The notes under the pieces are model-generated. The model had not been told where the DNA came from and did no database searches. It saw nothing but the letters and a program-made list of their open reading frames with translations. From contig JAPKBM010000001.1 of NCBI GenBank assembly GCA_026421205.1, positions 65,893 to 129,892 of the forward strand: a DNA stretch of 64,000 nucleotides. Direction: 5' to 3'. Position 1 is the first letter of the stretch. Every line of letters begins with the position of its first letter. The DNA comes from Planctomycetota bacterium (GTDB lineage Bacteria; Planctomycetota; UBA1135). Below are positions 40,933 to 49,514 of the stretch, piece after piece. Both the position numbers and the translations under genes were made by a program.

Positions 40933-42761
40933 TGCTCCCCCTCTCCTCCACCCTTCGCCTTAGTGTAATCCTTCTTTGCGCAGCGCCTTTTTTGCCTGCG
41001 CAAGAAATGGAGGTACATTTCCTCAATGTTGGGCAAAGTGATGCCACCCTTGTCATTGGCCCAACGGGGAAAACTTTTTTGTTTGATGCCGGAAGCAATG
41101 GAGATGGCTCAACTACCGTGGTCCCCTATTTGCAATCTCTCGGAATTTCTCAGTTAGACATTGTAGGCGCCAGCCATTACCACTCCGATCACGTCGGCGG
41201 GCTTGATGAAGTTTGGAACGCGGGCATTCGTGCCGCCGTAGCTTATGACCGTGGAGACTCCAACCACACAGGTACACAAAGTTTCTATGACTATCGCTCT
41301 GCCTATTCTTCCGTCCGAAGCACGGTGCAGCCGGGGCAAGTGGTTGACTTGGGTGGCGGCGCCCTTATGACCTGTGTGGTTGTCGAGGGAAACCTCATGA
41401 ATGGGCAAAACGTCAGCCTTTCGGGGTCTTCCCAGTGGGAAAACTCTGCAAGCATCGCATGGAAAGTGGAATATGGTGATTTCGATATGTGGCTCGGTGG
41501 GGACCTCACGGGAGGCGGCAATGGAACAGTGGATGTAGAAACGAAAGCGGGCATTGCCTGCGGAGATGTTGATGTCTATCAACTCAATCACCATAGTTCT
41601 CAAACATCAAGCAATGCATCTTTTCTCAATTCCATCAAACCGGAATTTGGCGTCATTCCTTGTGGTCACGCAAACAGTTACGGCTATCCAAGACAGGATG
41701 TGGTGGATCGCATTACCAAGCCATCGCGCACTATTCCCGTTTGGTCCTTAACGGATGGCATCGGCACACAAGGTTATCTTGATGCAGGTGGCCATGTGGT
41801 TTTAAAAACGGACGGCAACACCTATTCTGCATCTTGTCCTGCGGGTGCCGCATTCACGGCCTGGTGTGATGAGCAAGCCCCTGCTGGACCGCAAGTGGGT
41901 GATGTTGTTCTTGGGGAACTCATGCGCAACCCTTTCCAAGTAGCGGATAGCTATGGGGAATGGCTTGAAGTCACTTGCACGGATGAGTCCTCTCCTGTTA
42001 GCCTGAAAAACTTAAAGGTTCAGGACAACTACGGCAATACCTTCACCTTGGCTACGCCTATTTTAATGGAAGCTGGGGACCCGTGCCTTATGGCCGCCGA
42101 TGGCCTCCCTTCCCGCAACGGGGGCATTGCACCGGTTGTTGTCTGGCCAAATAATACGCTAAGTTTTTCTGACTCTACCGGAAGTGTAACACTAAAAAGT
42201 GGGTCACTGACCTTAGAGGAAGTGAACTGGACATCCACCTTCCCCGGGGGGTCTGGTGTTTCCGCAGAGCGCGTGGATCTCTTCGGGGACACAAGTCCGA
42301 GCAATTTTTTCGCAGCGACCGGAGCCTATGGCCTCGGTGATAAAGGCTCTCCGGCAGAGACCAATGACGCCGACGGCACAATTTGGCCAGGGGTAGATCC
42401 TTGGATTGATATTATTCGATACCCCACCCTCGGTGGGCAACTAGAAATGAACTGGTATGCCTCGGGAGAAGCCGGCTACCTCTTTCAAGGCTGGCTTACA
42501 CTCAGTACTTTTCCTGGAATCAATGTTGGTGGAACATATTTGCCAGCCAACCTTGACCAGGCCTACAGCATGACGCAGGGAATTCCCGGCTGGTCCGGCA
42601 TTGTTCCTTCGTCTGAGACCATGCCAGTATCCGTGGCTATTCCGAATAATGCGGCTTACCGAGGCCTCGGCATCTATGCCTTTTTCGCAACTTATACAAA
42701 CTACCTTGGGCAAATTGGCATTCGAGATTATGCCGTACCCCTATTAATGTTCCTGTGGTAG
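40932..42761 (+). CDS. Secreted ComEC/Rec2-like metallo-beta-lactamase protein with lamin-tail domain
   Basis: A 609-residue exported protein (signal ILLCAAPFLPAQ). Residues about 25-300 are an MBL fold of the ComEC C-terminal type: 'EVHFLNVGQSDATLVIG', 'FLFDAGSNGDGS', 'SHYHSDHVGGLDEV' (HxHxDH), 'WLGGDLT' and 'LNHHSSQTSSNASFL'. Related domains act as extracellular nucleases or phosphodiesterases. Next comes a lamin-tail-like domain ('VVLGELMRNPFQVADSYGEW'), which in bacteria often accompanies secreted nucleases, then a C-terminal beta-sandwich. There are no membrane channel helices, so it is not a DNA-uptake channel. Extracellular nucleic-acid degradation is a reasonable inference. Confidence 0.83.
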   Translation: MLPLSSTLRLSVILLCAAPFLPAQEMEVHFLNVGQSDATLVIGPTGKTFLFDAGSNGDGSTTVVPYLQSLGISQLDIVGASHYHSDHVGGLDEVWNAGIRAAVAYDRGDSNHTGTQSFYDYRSAYSSVRSTVQPGQVVDLGGGALMTCVVVEGNLMNGQNVSLSGSSQWENSASIAWKVEYGDFDMWLGGDLTGGGNGTVDVETKAGIACGDVDVYQLNHHSSQTSSNASFLNSIKPEFGVIPCGHANSYGYPRQDVVDRITKPSRTIPVWSLTDGIGTQGYLDAGGHVVLKTDGNTYSASCPAGAAFTAWCDEQAPAGPQVGDVVLGELMRNPFQVADSYGEWLEVTCTDESSPVSLKNLKVQDNYGNTFTLATPILMEAGDPCLMAADGLPSRNGGIAPVVVWPNNTLSFSDSTGSVTLKSGSLTLEEVNWTSTFPGGSGVSAERVDLFGDTSPSNFFAATGAYGLGDKGSPAETNDADGTIWPGVDPWIDIIRYPTLGGQLEMNWYASGEAGYLFQGWLTLSTFPGINVGGTYLPANLDQAYSMTQGIPGWSGIVPSSETMPVSVAIPNNAAYRGLGIYAFFATYTNYLGQIGIRDYAVPLLMFLW

Positions 42762-43297
42762 TGACTACTCGGGCCATCGGCGCCCTCCTCTTTCTTTTGG
42801 CCTGCAGTATTTCGCCTGCCGAGGGGATTTTCCCAAGAAGAAGTGCTGTGTACACCACCCTGTCCCTCGAGTTCTTCGATGCAAAGCAAGGCTGGACCCC
42901 ATTGATTCAAACCCAAGGCGCAGGCCGCCAAGGCCTCTGGCAAGAATTCGGCATACTGGCCCCGCAAAATGGACCCCGCATGTCAGGCAAGGTTCGCTTA
43001 CTCCCCCGTCGTGGGGGAGATTTTCGCTGGACTGCACAAATTGAAGTTCGACTCTTACCGCACACTTCATCCGGCAATCTACTCCTTCCAGAAACTTCGT
43101 GGAAAAAAGCGTCTTCCAAAACAGCCCACCTTTTGCCGCGCGCCGACGGAACCTGGGATTTTCAAATGGCCTTGCCCATGCCCTATCCTTCTCAGATACG
43201 CGGCCATCTGCAGTTAGAGCCCGACCCAATTTGGGAACTAGAGCGTCAGTGGCCCGAAGCGCGCCTCTCTTTCTCTGCTGCTAACCACAAAAACTGA
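42761..43297 (+). CDS. Small exported protein, unrecognised
   Basis: A 178-residue protein with an N-terminal signal (TRAIGALLFLLACSISPAEG); the Cys could be a lipobox with a non-ideal Leu at -2. The rest is predicted beta-rich ('YTTLSLEFFDAKQGWTPLIQ', 'RWTAQIEVRLLPHTSSGN'), with no motif I recognise. A GTG at 42761 overlaps the upstream stop as TAGTG; GTG 42755 is the track start. It is in the run of exported-protein genes and may be co-transcribed with the MBL gene. Its 3' end overlaps the convergent methyltransferase by 52 bases, so the true C-terminus of one of the two may differ. Confidence 0.6.
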   Translation: MTTRAIGALLFLLACSISPAEGIFPRRSAVYTTLSLEFFDAKQGWTPLIQTQGAGRQGLWQEFGILAPQNGPRMSGKVRLLPRRGGDFRWTAQIEVRLLPHTSSGNLLLPETSWKKASSKTAHLLPRADGTWDFQMALPMPYPSQIRGHLQLEPDPIWELERQWPEARLSFSAANHKN

Positions 43298-43854
43298 TTT
43301 CCCCAACTCTGAGTGCCCAAGACCCGAAATCCCGCGCGCTCCGTGACTGCAATAAAGTCCTCTTTCAGAAATCGGCTTTCCCGGGGGTGCGCCATGCACC
43401 GACTCCAGACAGGGTGGTCGATGAATCCCTTCAGTGTCTCTTGAGCATAAAAAATTCCACCCGGCTTTAATATGCGGCTCGCCTCCTGGATGGCTTCACC
43501 CCAGCCCTCCACGTGATGAAGCACATTAAATTCAAAAATAGAGTCAAAGGCGGCGTCCTTTGCTGGGATTTGGCGAATATCGGCTTGAGCTAAAGTGACC
43601 CGCTGAAGAGACGCACTTTTCTCCCTCGCAAGAGAAAGAAATTTTGCATCGATTTCAAAGGCCCCCAGATCCGTTATGCCTGATAATTGAGAAAGAGGTT
43701 TTAATGCATGCCCAGCCCCACAGCCCAATTCTGCCGTTCGGCCCAGAGGTCGGTGGCGCGCAAGTCGGCGAAGCAAGGGGATGTCCCACCATCTCTGAAC
43801 CCACGACCGCATGGAATGGGTGACCAAGTAGCGCTCAAAATCGTTAAGTAGCAC
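43246..43854 (-). CDS. Class I SAM-dependent methyltransferase
   Basis: The 202-residue protein has SAM-binding motif I 'TAELGCGAGHALKPLSQ', the acidic end of strand 2 ('LGAFEIDAKFL'), motif II/III 'ADIRQIPAKDAAFDSIFEF' and post-motif 'SRILKPGGIFYAQE'. It resembles UbiE/Methyltransf_11 enzymes; the substrate cannot be told. It begins 2 bases after the end of the respiratory operon, so it may be read from that transcript. A role in quinone or heme-cofactor maturation is possible but not shown. Confidence 0.85.
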   Translation of the reverse strand: MLLNDFERYLVTHSMRSWVQRWWDIPLLRRLARHRPLGRTAELGCGAGHALKPLSQLSGITDLGAFEIDAKFLSLAREKSASLQRVTLAQADIRQIPAKDAAFDSIFEFNVLHHVEGWGEAIQEASRILKPGGIFYAQETLKGFIDHPVWSRCMAHPRESRFLKEDFIAVTERAGFRVLGTQSWGNQFLWLAAEKERRASGH

Positions 43855-43856
43855 CT

Positions 43857-44720
43857 TTAAACGAGTAACTCGCCTAAATTAACACCGGTCGCCAAGGCAA
43901 CCGACAAAGAAAAAAGAAAAAGGGCAAATAGGATCCCCCAAAGAATCGGCACAGCACTGAGTTGAATACGCTTGCCCTCAATGCAGACAAATACGTATGC
44001 CATCGGCGGAAAAATGGAAACCAAGGCAGGCCACCAGAGTTTAAACCGTACAAGCTGTATCAAGGTTTTAATCCAGAGGCAGGCGCAGAGGAATCCGAAT
44101 AGCCCGGCAAGCCCTAAGAAGCCAAGGTAAATTCTCCAGGGCGTCACAAAAGACGCATTGGCCAGAAGAATACTTGAGACAATCACAAGCCAAACGGCAC
44201 TCAGGAAATGCCAATAAAGAGCAACCTGAAAATACTGCTCTTCGAAGGCCAGGCCCTTCTTGGACTTTGCATACACAAAGCCTGTGTAAATCAAGCCCCC
44301 CAAAACATGAATGACATGGAGTCCCGTAAAAAAGAAAAAATTAAACGCGTAGAGTGAGCCCGACTGAACCGAAAGGCCCTGATGAGACAAATCTAGCCAA
44401 GCAATGAACTGGAAGACGGTAAAGACGAGTCCGCAAATAAGAACATGGCGAAGGTGCGAGTGAGCCCGTTTCAGATCATTTCCCTTCCTGGCCGATCTTG
44501 CTTTCTCTACAAAAAACCCAAGAAGCACAAGGGCCGCCGTACTTGCCCACAAAGCGCTCGGGAGACCGGGAAGATTGTCAGACCAGACGATGGCGCGGGC
44601 ACGAATAATCCAAAATCCAGCAAGGCCGCTCAAAAACAAAATGCTAAGAGATGCAAGTAAGGCCGCAAGGCCCATGACGCCTGTGCCTGACGGCAGAGCG
44701 CTCTCTTGCTCAACATTCAT
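43857..44720 (-). CDS. Second cytochrome c oxidase subunit III-like protein
   Basis: A 287-residue polytopic membrane protein. The first ~200 residues are a subunit III-like bundle: 'FNFFFFTGLHVIHVLGGLIY' and 'QVALYWHFLSAVWLVIVSSI', both hallmark segments of COX3. About three additional transmembrane helices follow at the C-terminus. It is distinct from the canonical subunit III two genes upstream. It overlaps the subunit IV gene by 4 bases and is the last member of the act-cox operon. It may replace or supplement subunit III in the supercomplex. Confidence 0.82.
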   Translation of the reverse strand: MNVEQESALPSGTGVMGLAALLASLSILFLSGLAGFWIIRARAIVWSDNLPGLPSALWASTAALVLLGFFVEKARSARKGNDLKRAHSHLRHVLICGLVFTVFQFIAWLDLSHQGLSVQSGSLYAFNFFFFTGLHVIHVLGGLIYTGFVYAKSKKGLAFEEQYFQVALYWHFLSAVWLVIVSSILLANASFVTPWRIYLGFLGLAGLFGFLCACLWIKTLIQLVRFKLWWPALVSIFPPMAYVFVCIEGKRIQLSAVPILWGILFALFLFSLSVALATGVNLGELLV

Positions 44721-45061
44721 CTTTTACTTTCTATAAGAGCTTCCACATTGACTTCATTTTCATACGTATCCAAAACGGTAAAGGCTAAAAAAACCGCAAC
44801 AAATACAATCGAAATCAAGAAGAAAATCGCATTCAGTGGCCTGTCCCATTTTAAATGCATAAATATGGCGCAGACAAGTGTTGCCTTGATGCCTGCAATG
44901 ACCATAGCAATTTTAAGATCCCATCCATGGAAATTCATCTGCCCTGTCCACACCGTTAGACCGGTCAAAAGGAGCAAGGCTACTAAAACGCCAACGAGCA
45001 TCTTGAGGGGAAGAACGTGCCCAAGCGCAGGGCCTTCGGAATGGGGGTCGGAATGGCTCAT
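44717..45061 (-). CDS. Cytochrome c oxidase subunit IV (prokaryotic type)
   Basis: A 114-residue protein with three transmembrane helices ('MLVGVLVALLLLTGLTVWTG', 'LKIAMVIAGIKATLVCAIFM', 'AIFFLISIVFVAVFLAFTVL') and the conserved 'GIKATLVCAIFMHLKWD' segment of the COX4_pro family. It has a His-containing soluble N-tail (MSHSDPHSEG). The track version uses a TTG three codons upstream; ATG 45061, just after the subunit III stop, is favoured. It stabilises the oxidase; it has no catalytic role. Confidence 0.85.
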   Translation of the reverse strand: MSHSDPHSEGPALGHVLPLKMLVGVLVALLLLTGLTVWTGQMNFHGWDLKIAMVIAGIKATLVCAIFMHLKWDRPLNAIFFLISIVFVAVFLAFTVLDTYENEVNVEALIESKR

Positions 45062-45062
45062 G

Positions 45063-45800
45063 TCAAGCAATGAGGTAAAGGAGTGGGAAAAGGAAGATCC
45101 AAATGAGGTCCACTAGGTGCCAATACAAGGCCCCAAAGTCCACAGCATTGAAATTATTCGGCCCAAAATCTCCGCGAGCATTTCGCATGAGAAGCCAGGC
45201 AATCAAAATCATGCCGAGAAGTACGTGAATGCCATGGAGGCCAGTAAGGCAAAAGTAGATGGCAAAAAACTGGCCGATTTCATGGCGAAACTCCGGTGTC
45301 AGTTTCTGCGCATCACCCCATACAGAACTATGTGCACGAATCTCCGGATGGACATCGTCAAGGTTCGCCTTAAAAACAGAGTGCTCCGACCCCGACCACA
45401 AGAGTCCCTCATGATACTTGTGAGAATACTCCTGGTACTTGATACCCATAAACCCTGCAGCGCACAAAAAAGTGATGACAAGATTAATGCCGAGGGCCTT
45501 TGTCTGCCCCAACATGGCATTGCGCACCCCCAAGGCGAAGGTAAATGAGCTCAGTAGCAGCACACAGGTATTTAGAAAACCAAGTTTGGTGTCCAAAAAT
45601 TGAGCCGCATAAGCAAAAACTTCCGGGTTGTTATTCCTTAGCGTTGAATAGACTACGAATAATCCGGAAAAGAAAAGAACCTCGGTAAGCAGAAAGGTCC
45701 AAATGCCAAGTTTTCCCGTCTCAAACTGCTGTGCGGCATCATCGAAATGGTGAGCAACATGTTCGTCATGAACATGTGATGTAGCGGAAGATTCAGTCAT
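45063..45800 (-). CDS. ctaE: Cytochrome c oxidase subunit III
   Basis: A 245-residue membrane protein with five or so helices and a His-rich soluble N-terminus (TSHVHDEHVAHHFDD). Typical subunit III segments are 'GIWTFLLTEVLFFSGLFVVY', 'LNTCVLLLSSFTFALGV', 'CLTGLHGIHVLLGMILIAWL' and the end 'YWHLVDLIWIFLFPLLYL'. The Glu in 'LLTEVLFF' corresponds to a conserved family position. It lies between subunit I and subunit IV as in other caa3-type operons. Confidence 0.92.
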   Translation of the reverse strand: MTESSATSHVHDEHVAHHFDDAAQQFETGKLGIWTFLLTEVLFFSGLFVVYSTLRNNNPEVFAYAAQFLDTKLGFLNTCVLLLSSFTFALGVRNAMLGQTKALGINLVITFLCAAGFMGIKYQEYSHKYHEGLLWSGSEHSVFKANLDDVHPEIRAHSSVWGDAQKLTPEFRHEIGQFFAIYFCLTGLHGIHVLLGMILIAWLLMRNARGDFGPNNFNAVDFGALYWHLVDLIWIFLFPLLYLIA

Positions 45801-45815
45801 CAGTATGGCCCCAAA

Positions 45816-47510
45816 TTAGTGTTGTGATTCCGTAGAATCCGCATTAGGAAGTGCAATGTAGGGAAGCCCTGGAACGGGACGAGTAGGAACGTATCCCCCT
45901 TCGGCCTCATCCCATTTAAAGATAGAAAGGTCATAAGGATCCCCTACGACGGGAGCATCATCAAAGTTATGTGGGTCTGGAATTGGCGCTGTGTTCCACT
46001 CCAAGGTGACGGCACCCCATGGATTCGCTGGGGCTGGCTTGCCCGATCGTATGGAGCGAAGAAAGTTGGCCACAATGAGCAACATGGAAAATCCCATCAG
46101 GAAAGCTCCCACGGTTGAGATTTGATTGTAACCCTCAAAGCGCTCTGCGTAATCAAAATAACGACGAGGCATGCCCTGGGTACCCGCGATAAATTGCGGA
46201 AGAAAAGTAAGATTGAACCCCAAGAAGAGGAGGCTGGCCCCCCACAGAGAAACTTTCTCATTCAGCATCGTGCCGTAAAACTTTGGCCACCAATGATGGA
46301 TGCCGCCAAGGAAGGCCATAATTGCGCTGCCAACCATGACAAAGTGAAAGTGAGAGACAACAAAATAGGTGTCATGCAGGTGAATGTCGGTTTCTAATGC
46401 AGCAAGCCAAAGACCGGTTAACCCGCCAATGCCGAAAAGCCAGATGATCGCCAGCCCATAAATCATGCTGGATGTAAGTCGAATTGACCCTTTATATAAA
46501 GTGGCAATCCAATTGAACACCTTAACTGCAGAAGGAACAGCCACAAAAAATGTGATGGCGCTAAAGAGAACGGAAACCAAGACAGACTGGCCAGACACAT
46601 ACATATGGTGGCCCCAAACCACAAAGCTCACAACCGCAATAGCCACCGAAGACAGCGCAATGTAGCGATATCCAAAAATTGACTTCCGTGAATAGGTAGA
46701 AATCAACTCAGACATGACACCCATGGCGGGCAAAAGCATAATGTAGACAGCCGGATGACTGTAAAACCAAAACATATGCTGAAAGAGAACCGGGTCACCA
46801 CCAAGCGCGGGGTTAAAAATGCCAATTTCTAACATTCGTTCAACCGCCACGAGAAGTAGGGTAATTCCAATAACCGGAGTTGCTAAAATTTGAATAATAG
46901 AAGTTGCGTAAATGGCCCACAAAAAGAGAGGCATCTTAAACCAAGTCATTCCGGGTGGCCGCATTTTGTGAATGGTGACCAAAAAGTTCAATCCAGTGAA
47001 AATTGAACTAAAGCCAAGGACAAAAGCACCGAAAACGGCGAAAAGAATTGCCCTGTGTGCGGGACTCTCGCTTGTCGAATAGGGCGCATAAAACGTCCAT
47101 CCGGTATCCAATCCAGTCGCCAACATGGATGCCACAAAGAAAATGGCGCCCATGACATACAAATGATAGCTCATGCGATTGAGCTTTGGAAAGGCCACAT
47201 CTTTTGCTCCAAGCATCAGGGGCAGTACAAAGTTTCCAAGGGCCGCCGGGATACTTGGAATAATGACAAGGAACACCATGATGGAGCCATGCAAAGTGAA
47301 CAGCTGATTAAATGTATCAGCACTCACAAAATCCTCTCCTGGGGAAAATAGCTCGGCCCGAATAAGCATGACAAACGCACCGCCAAGAAACATCATCGCA
47401 ATAATGGACCAAAGGTACATCAAGCCAAGTCGCTTGTGATCCAAGGTCATAAACCAGGATCTGAAGCCCTTGTCACAATTTAAGTAATTTACGTTCGAGT
47501 CGTGGTTCAT
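45816..47510 (-). CDS. ctaD: Cytochrome c oxidase subunit I (A2-type heme-copper oxidase)
   Basis: A 564-residue catalytic subunit with 12 transmembrane helices that reduces O2 to water and pumps protons. Ligand motifs: heme a His in '[12 protein letters not shown]', CuB His and crosslinked Tyr in '[13 protein letters not shown]', the CuB pair in 'WGHHMYVSG', and heme His residues in '[15 protein letters not shown]'. The helix VI motif reads YSHPAV where A1 enzymes have GHPEV with the D-channel Glu, so this is an A2-type oxidase that uses the neighbouring YS pair. The C-tail carries an extended cytoplasmic segment. It is encoded between subunits II and III. Confidence 0.96.
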   Translation of the reverse strand: MNHDSNVNYLNCDKGFRSWFMTLDHKRLGLMYLWSIIAMMFLGGAFVMLIRAELFSPGEDFVSADTFNQLFTLHGSIMVFLVIIPSIPAALGNFVLPLMLGAKDVAFPKLNRMSYHLYVMGAIFFVASMLATGLDTGWTFYAPYSTSESPAHRAILFAVFGAFVLGFSSIFTGLNFLVTIHKMRPPGMTWFKMPLFLWAIYATSIIQILATPVIGITLLLVAVERMLEIGIFNPALGGDPVLFQHMFWFYSHPAVYIMLLPAMGVMSELISTYSRKSIFGYRYIALSSVAIAVVSFVVWGHHMYVSGQSVLVSVLFSAITFFVAVPSAVKVFNWIATLYKGSIRLTSSMIYGLAIIWLFGIGGLTGLWLAALETDIHLHDTYFVVSHFHFVMVGSAIMAFLGGIHHWWPKFYGTMLNEKVSLWGASLLFLGFNLTFLPQFIAGTQGMPRRYFDYAERFEGYNQISTVGAFLMGFSMLLIVANFLRSIRSGKPAPANPWGAVTLEWNTAPIPDPHNFDDAPVVGDPYDLSIFKWDEAEGGYVPTRPVPGLPYIALPNADSTESQH

Positions 47511-47519
47511 CCGTTTTCT

Positions 47520-48497
47520 CTATTGAAGGGATTTGAGGTACTCGACAAGGACCCGCATTTTGTCATCGTCAAGCTGCCCTTGAAAAGTGGGCATGATCGG
47601 TTGAAAGCCATCGGCAATCTTCGCCGTTGGATCAAGAAGGGATTCTCTGACGTAATTGGCATCGAAGGTGACCGAACTACCGTCCGAAAGCTTGCGCTCT
47701 TGGCCAAACCGGCCGTTCAGGGCTGGCCCAATGCCGGCAACGCCAGCAACACTATGACATGCTGCGCAACCCTTACTGGCAAAGACGCGTTCGCCGGCCT
47801 CGATCGGCGACAACTTAGTCATAAAGTCGCCCGCTTCGGACAACCATGCGTCAAAATCCTCTTGACTATGAACAACTGCTGTAGTGATCATTGCCGAATG
47901 ATTTGTTCCACAATATTCCGCACAGTACACATCAAACTCGCCCAGCATGGTTGGGGTAAACCAAAGCTGTTCGTAACGACCTGGCACGACATCCATCTTT
48001 ACCCGAAATGCCGGGACAAAAAGGCTATGGAGTACATCTGATGAGGCCAGGTTAACCCGGACGGCTTTCCCCAAGGGAAGATGCAGTACGGAAGATTCTG
48101 TGCCATCCGGGTAAGTAAAGTTCCAACTCCATTTCCTACCCTGCGCATGGATTTCATAAGCATCGGGCGGAGGAGTTTTTCTGGCCAGACAGCCCTCAAA
48201 GCCCTCCATGAAAATCCAGGCAAGCAGTATGGTCGGCACAACCGTCCAGATGATTTCGATGGTATTGTTATGAACCGGAGAGGGCTGAGGCTCTGGGCAT
48301 TTTGTGTGATGATATTTCCAAACGAAATAAAGCGTCGTAAAGACAATAATGGCAAAGAAAAGCCCCGATAAATATAAAATCGTAAAGAACAGGCTGTCGC
48401 TAGCTATGGCAAGATCAGAGGCAACAGGCGGAAAGAAAAATCCACCCTCGCCATCTTGCTGCTGCAAGATTAGAGGAAGTAGGGTAGGAAGAATCAT
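47520..48497 (-). CDS. ctaC: Cytochrome c oxidase subunit II with fused cytochrome c (caa3 type)
   Basis: A 325-residue subunit with two N-terminal helices ('SDSLFFTILYLSGLFFAIIV', 'IEIIWTVVPTILLAWIFM'). A periplasmic cupredoxin domain carries the CuA site ('SSDVLHSLFVPAFRVKMD' and 'CAEYCGTNHSAM'). A C-terminal mono-heme cytochrome c domain follows ('GCAACHSVAGVAGIGPALNG', distal Met probably in 'FQPIMPTFQGQL'). The fused heme lets it take electrons directly from ActA/ActE. It overlaps sco by 4 bases (ATGA). Confidence 0.95.
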   Translation of the reverse strand: MILPTLLPLILQQQDGEGGFFFPPVASDLAIASDSLFFTILYLSGLFFAIIVFTTLYFVWKYHHTKCPEPQPSPVHNNTIEIIWTVVPTILLAWIFMEGFEGCLARKTPPPDAYEIHAQGRKWSWNFTYPDGTESSVLHLPLGKAVRVNLASSDVLHSLFVPAFRVKMDVVPGRYEQLWFTPTMLGEFDVYCAEYCGTNHSAMITTAVVHSQEDFDAWLSEAGDFMTKLSPIEAGERVFASKGCAACHSVAGVAGIGPALNGRFGQERKLSDGSSVTFDANYVRESLLDPTAKIADGFQPIMPTFQGQLDDDKMRVLVEYLKSLQ

Positions 48498-49309
48498 GCT
48501 AAGTTAAAACGGTTTCGTCGTTGGGTGCGGAAAAAAAGCCCAACACCAAAAAAGACAAGGACGGCACCGGCGATCCGAGTCAAGGTCATGACTGCGGGCG
48601 CATAAGTCCCCGCAGAGGAGTCGTAATAAAAACAGGTCAAAAAAGCCGCGTCCAAATAACTCCCGATGGCGCCTCCTGCACTTTCTACAAGAGAAAGCCG
48701 AAGAGTATTGGAATCATAAAGCACACCATCAAGGTATCGAGAAACCTGACCCGTTGGAGTCAAAAGGATAAGCGCTGCGGCATGCGCATAGTCACCGGTC
48801 AACTCTACTCTTTTATACCCAAAGCCGACGGATTTCGCCAAAGACTGGATGGAGGCCTCGGAGCCCGTCAAAAACTCCCAGCCACCGTCGAAGGCGCTCG
48901 TGCGACTATATCGGCCAAGCAGTTTATCTCGTAATACATTAAATCTCTGAGGTGTGTCCGTGGGATCAATGCTTACTGTAATCAGCTGAAATTCGCGGCC
49001 AGCCGACCATTCCATGCCATCCAATCCCGCAACGAGGCCATCCAGCTGCAAATTGCACAGCTGAGGACAATTCGCATAATTCAAGGTCAAGGCAACAGGC
49101 CGACCCGTTTGAAAGAATTGCCCCAGGGAAACCGATTCCCCGGCAGAGTTACGAAACTGGAGGTCCAATGGAACCTGTGCACCCAGATTTTGTGTAACGC
49201 CAACTCCCTGTAGCTGCGGAAGGTCCTCCACAATTTGAGCACCCATTGCAAGCCCGCCCGCCATGAATATAGCAAGGGGAGGGACAAGAAGAGGGGCGAA
49301 TTTGTTCAC
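48494..49309 (-). CDS. SCO1/SenC-type copper chaperone
   Basis: A 271-residue thioredoxin-fold protein with a hydrophobic N-terminus and a C-terminal transmembrane helix ('TRIAGAVLVFFGVGLFFRTQ'). The copper-binding CxxxC is 'YANCPQLCNLQ' and the distal ligand His is in 'TGDYAHAAALIL'. Sco proteins deliver copper to CuA in subunit II, the next gene. The start is GTG 49309. The C-terminal membrane anchor is less common than the N-terminal type and may keep the chaperone close to the oxidase. Confidence 0.9.
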   Translation of the reverse strand: MNKFAPLLVPPLAIFMAGGLAMGAQIVEDLPQLQGVGVTQNLGAQVPLDLQFRNSAGESVSLGQFFQTGRPVALTLNYANCPQLCNLQLDGLVAGLDGMEWSAGREFQLITVSIDPTDTPQRFNVLRDKLLGRYSRTSAFDGGWEFLTGSEASIQSLAKSVGFGYKRVELTGDYAHAAALILLTPTGQVSRYLDGVLYDSNTLRLSLVESAGGAIGSYLDAAFLTCFYYDSSAGTYAPAVMTLTRIAGAVLVFFGVGLFFRTQRRNRFNLA

Positions 49310-49313
49310 GAAA

Positions 49314-49505
49314 TTATGCGGGTTTGGCCGTCACCACGAACTCAATGGGAGTCACCCCTGCATTGCGAAAATCTCTCTCCATGCTCCTCTCCTTTGCGTG
49401 CGTCAATGCGGCAACGGCGTAACAGAAAGCGAGGGTAAAGAGTAAGCCAATCACAGTTGCAAAGAGCACGTGAGGAACACTAGTGTCGTCTGGATGGTGA
49501 GCCAT
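49314..49505 (-). CDS. 63-residue single-TM protein in the act-cox operon
   Basis: Short ORF with one hydrophobic helix (VLFATVIGLLFTLAFCYAVA) and a basic/acidic C-tail ending TAKPA. It sits 4 bases from sco and 9 bases from actF, so it is clearly part of the operon. Small membrane subunits are known at this place in ACIII or oxidase operons, but this one is not recognisable by sequence. A structural subunit of either complex or an assembly factor are both possible. Confidence 0.68.
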   Translation of the reverse strand: MAHHPDDTSVPHVLFATVIGLLFTLAFCYAVAALTHAKERSMERDFRNAGVTPIEFVVTAKPA

Positions 49506-49514
49506 ATAGTTGTC

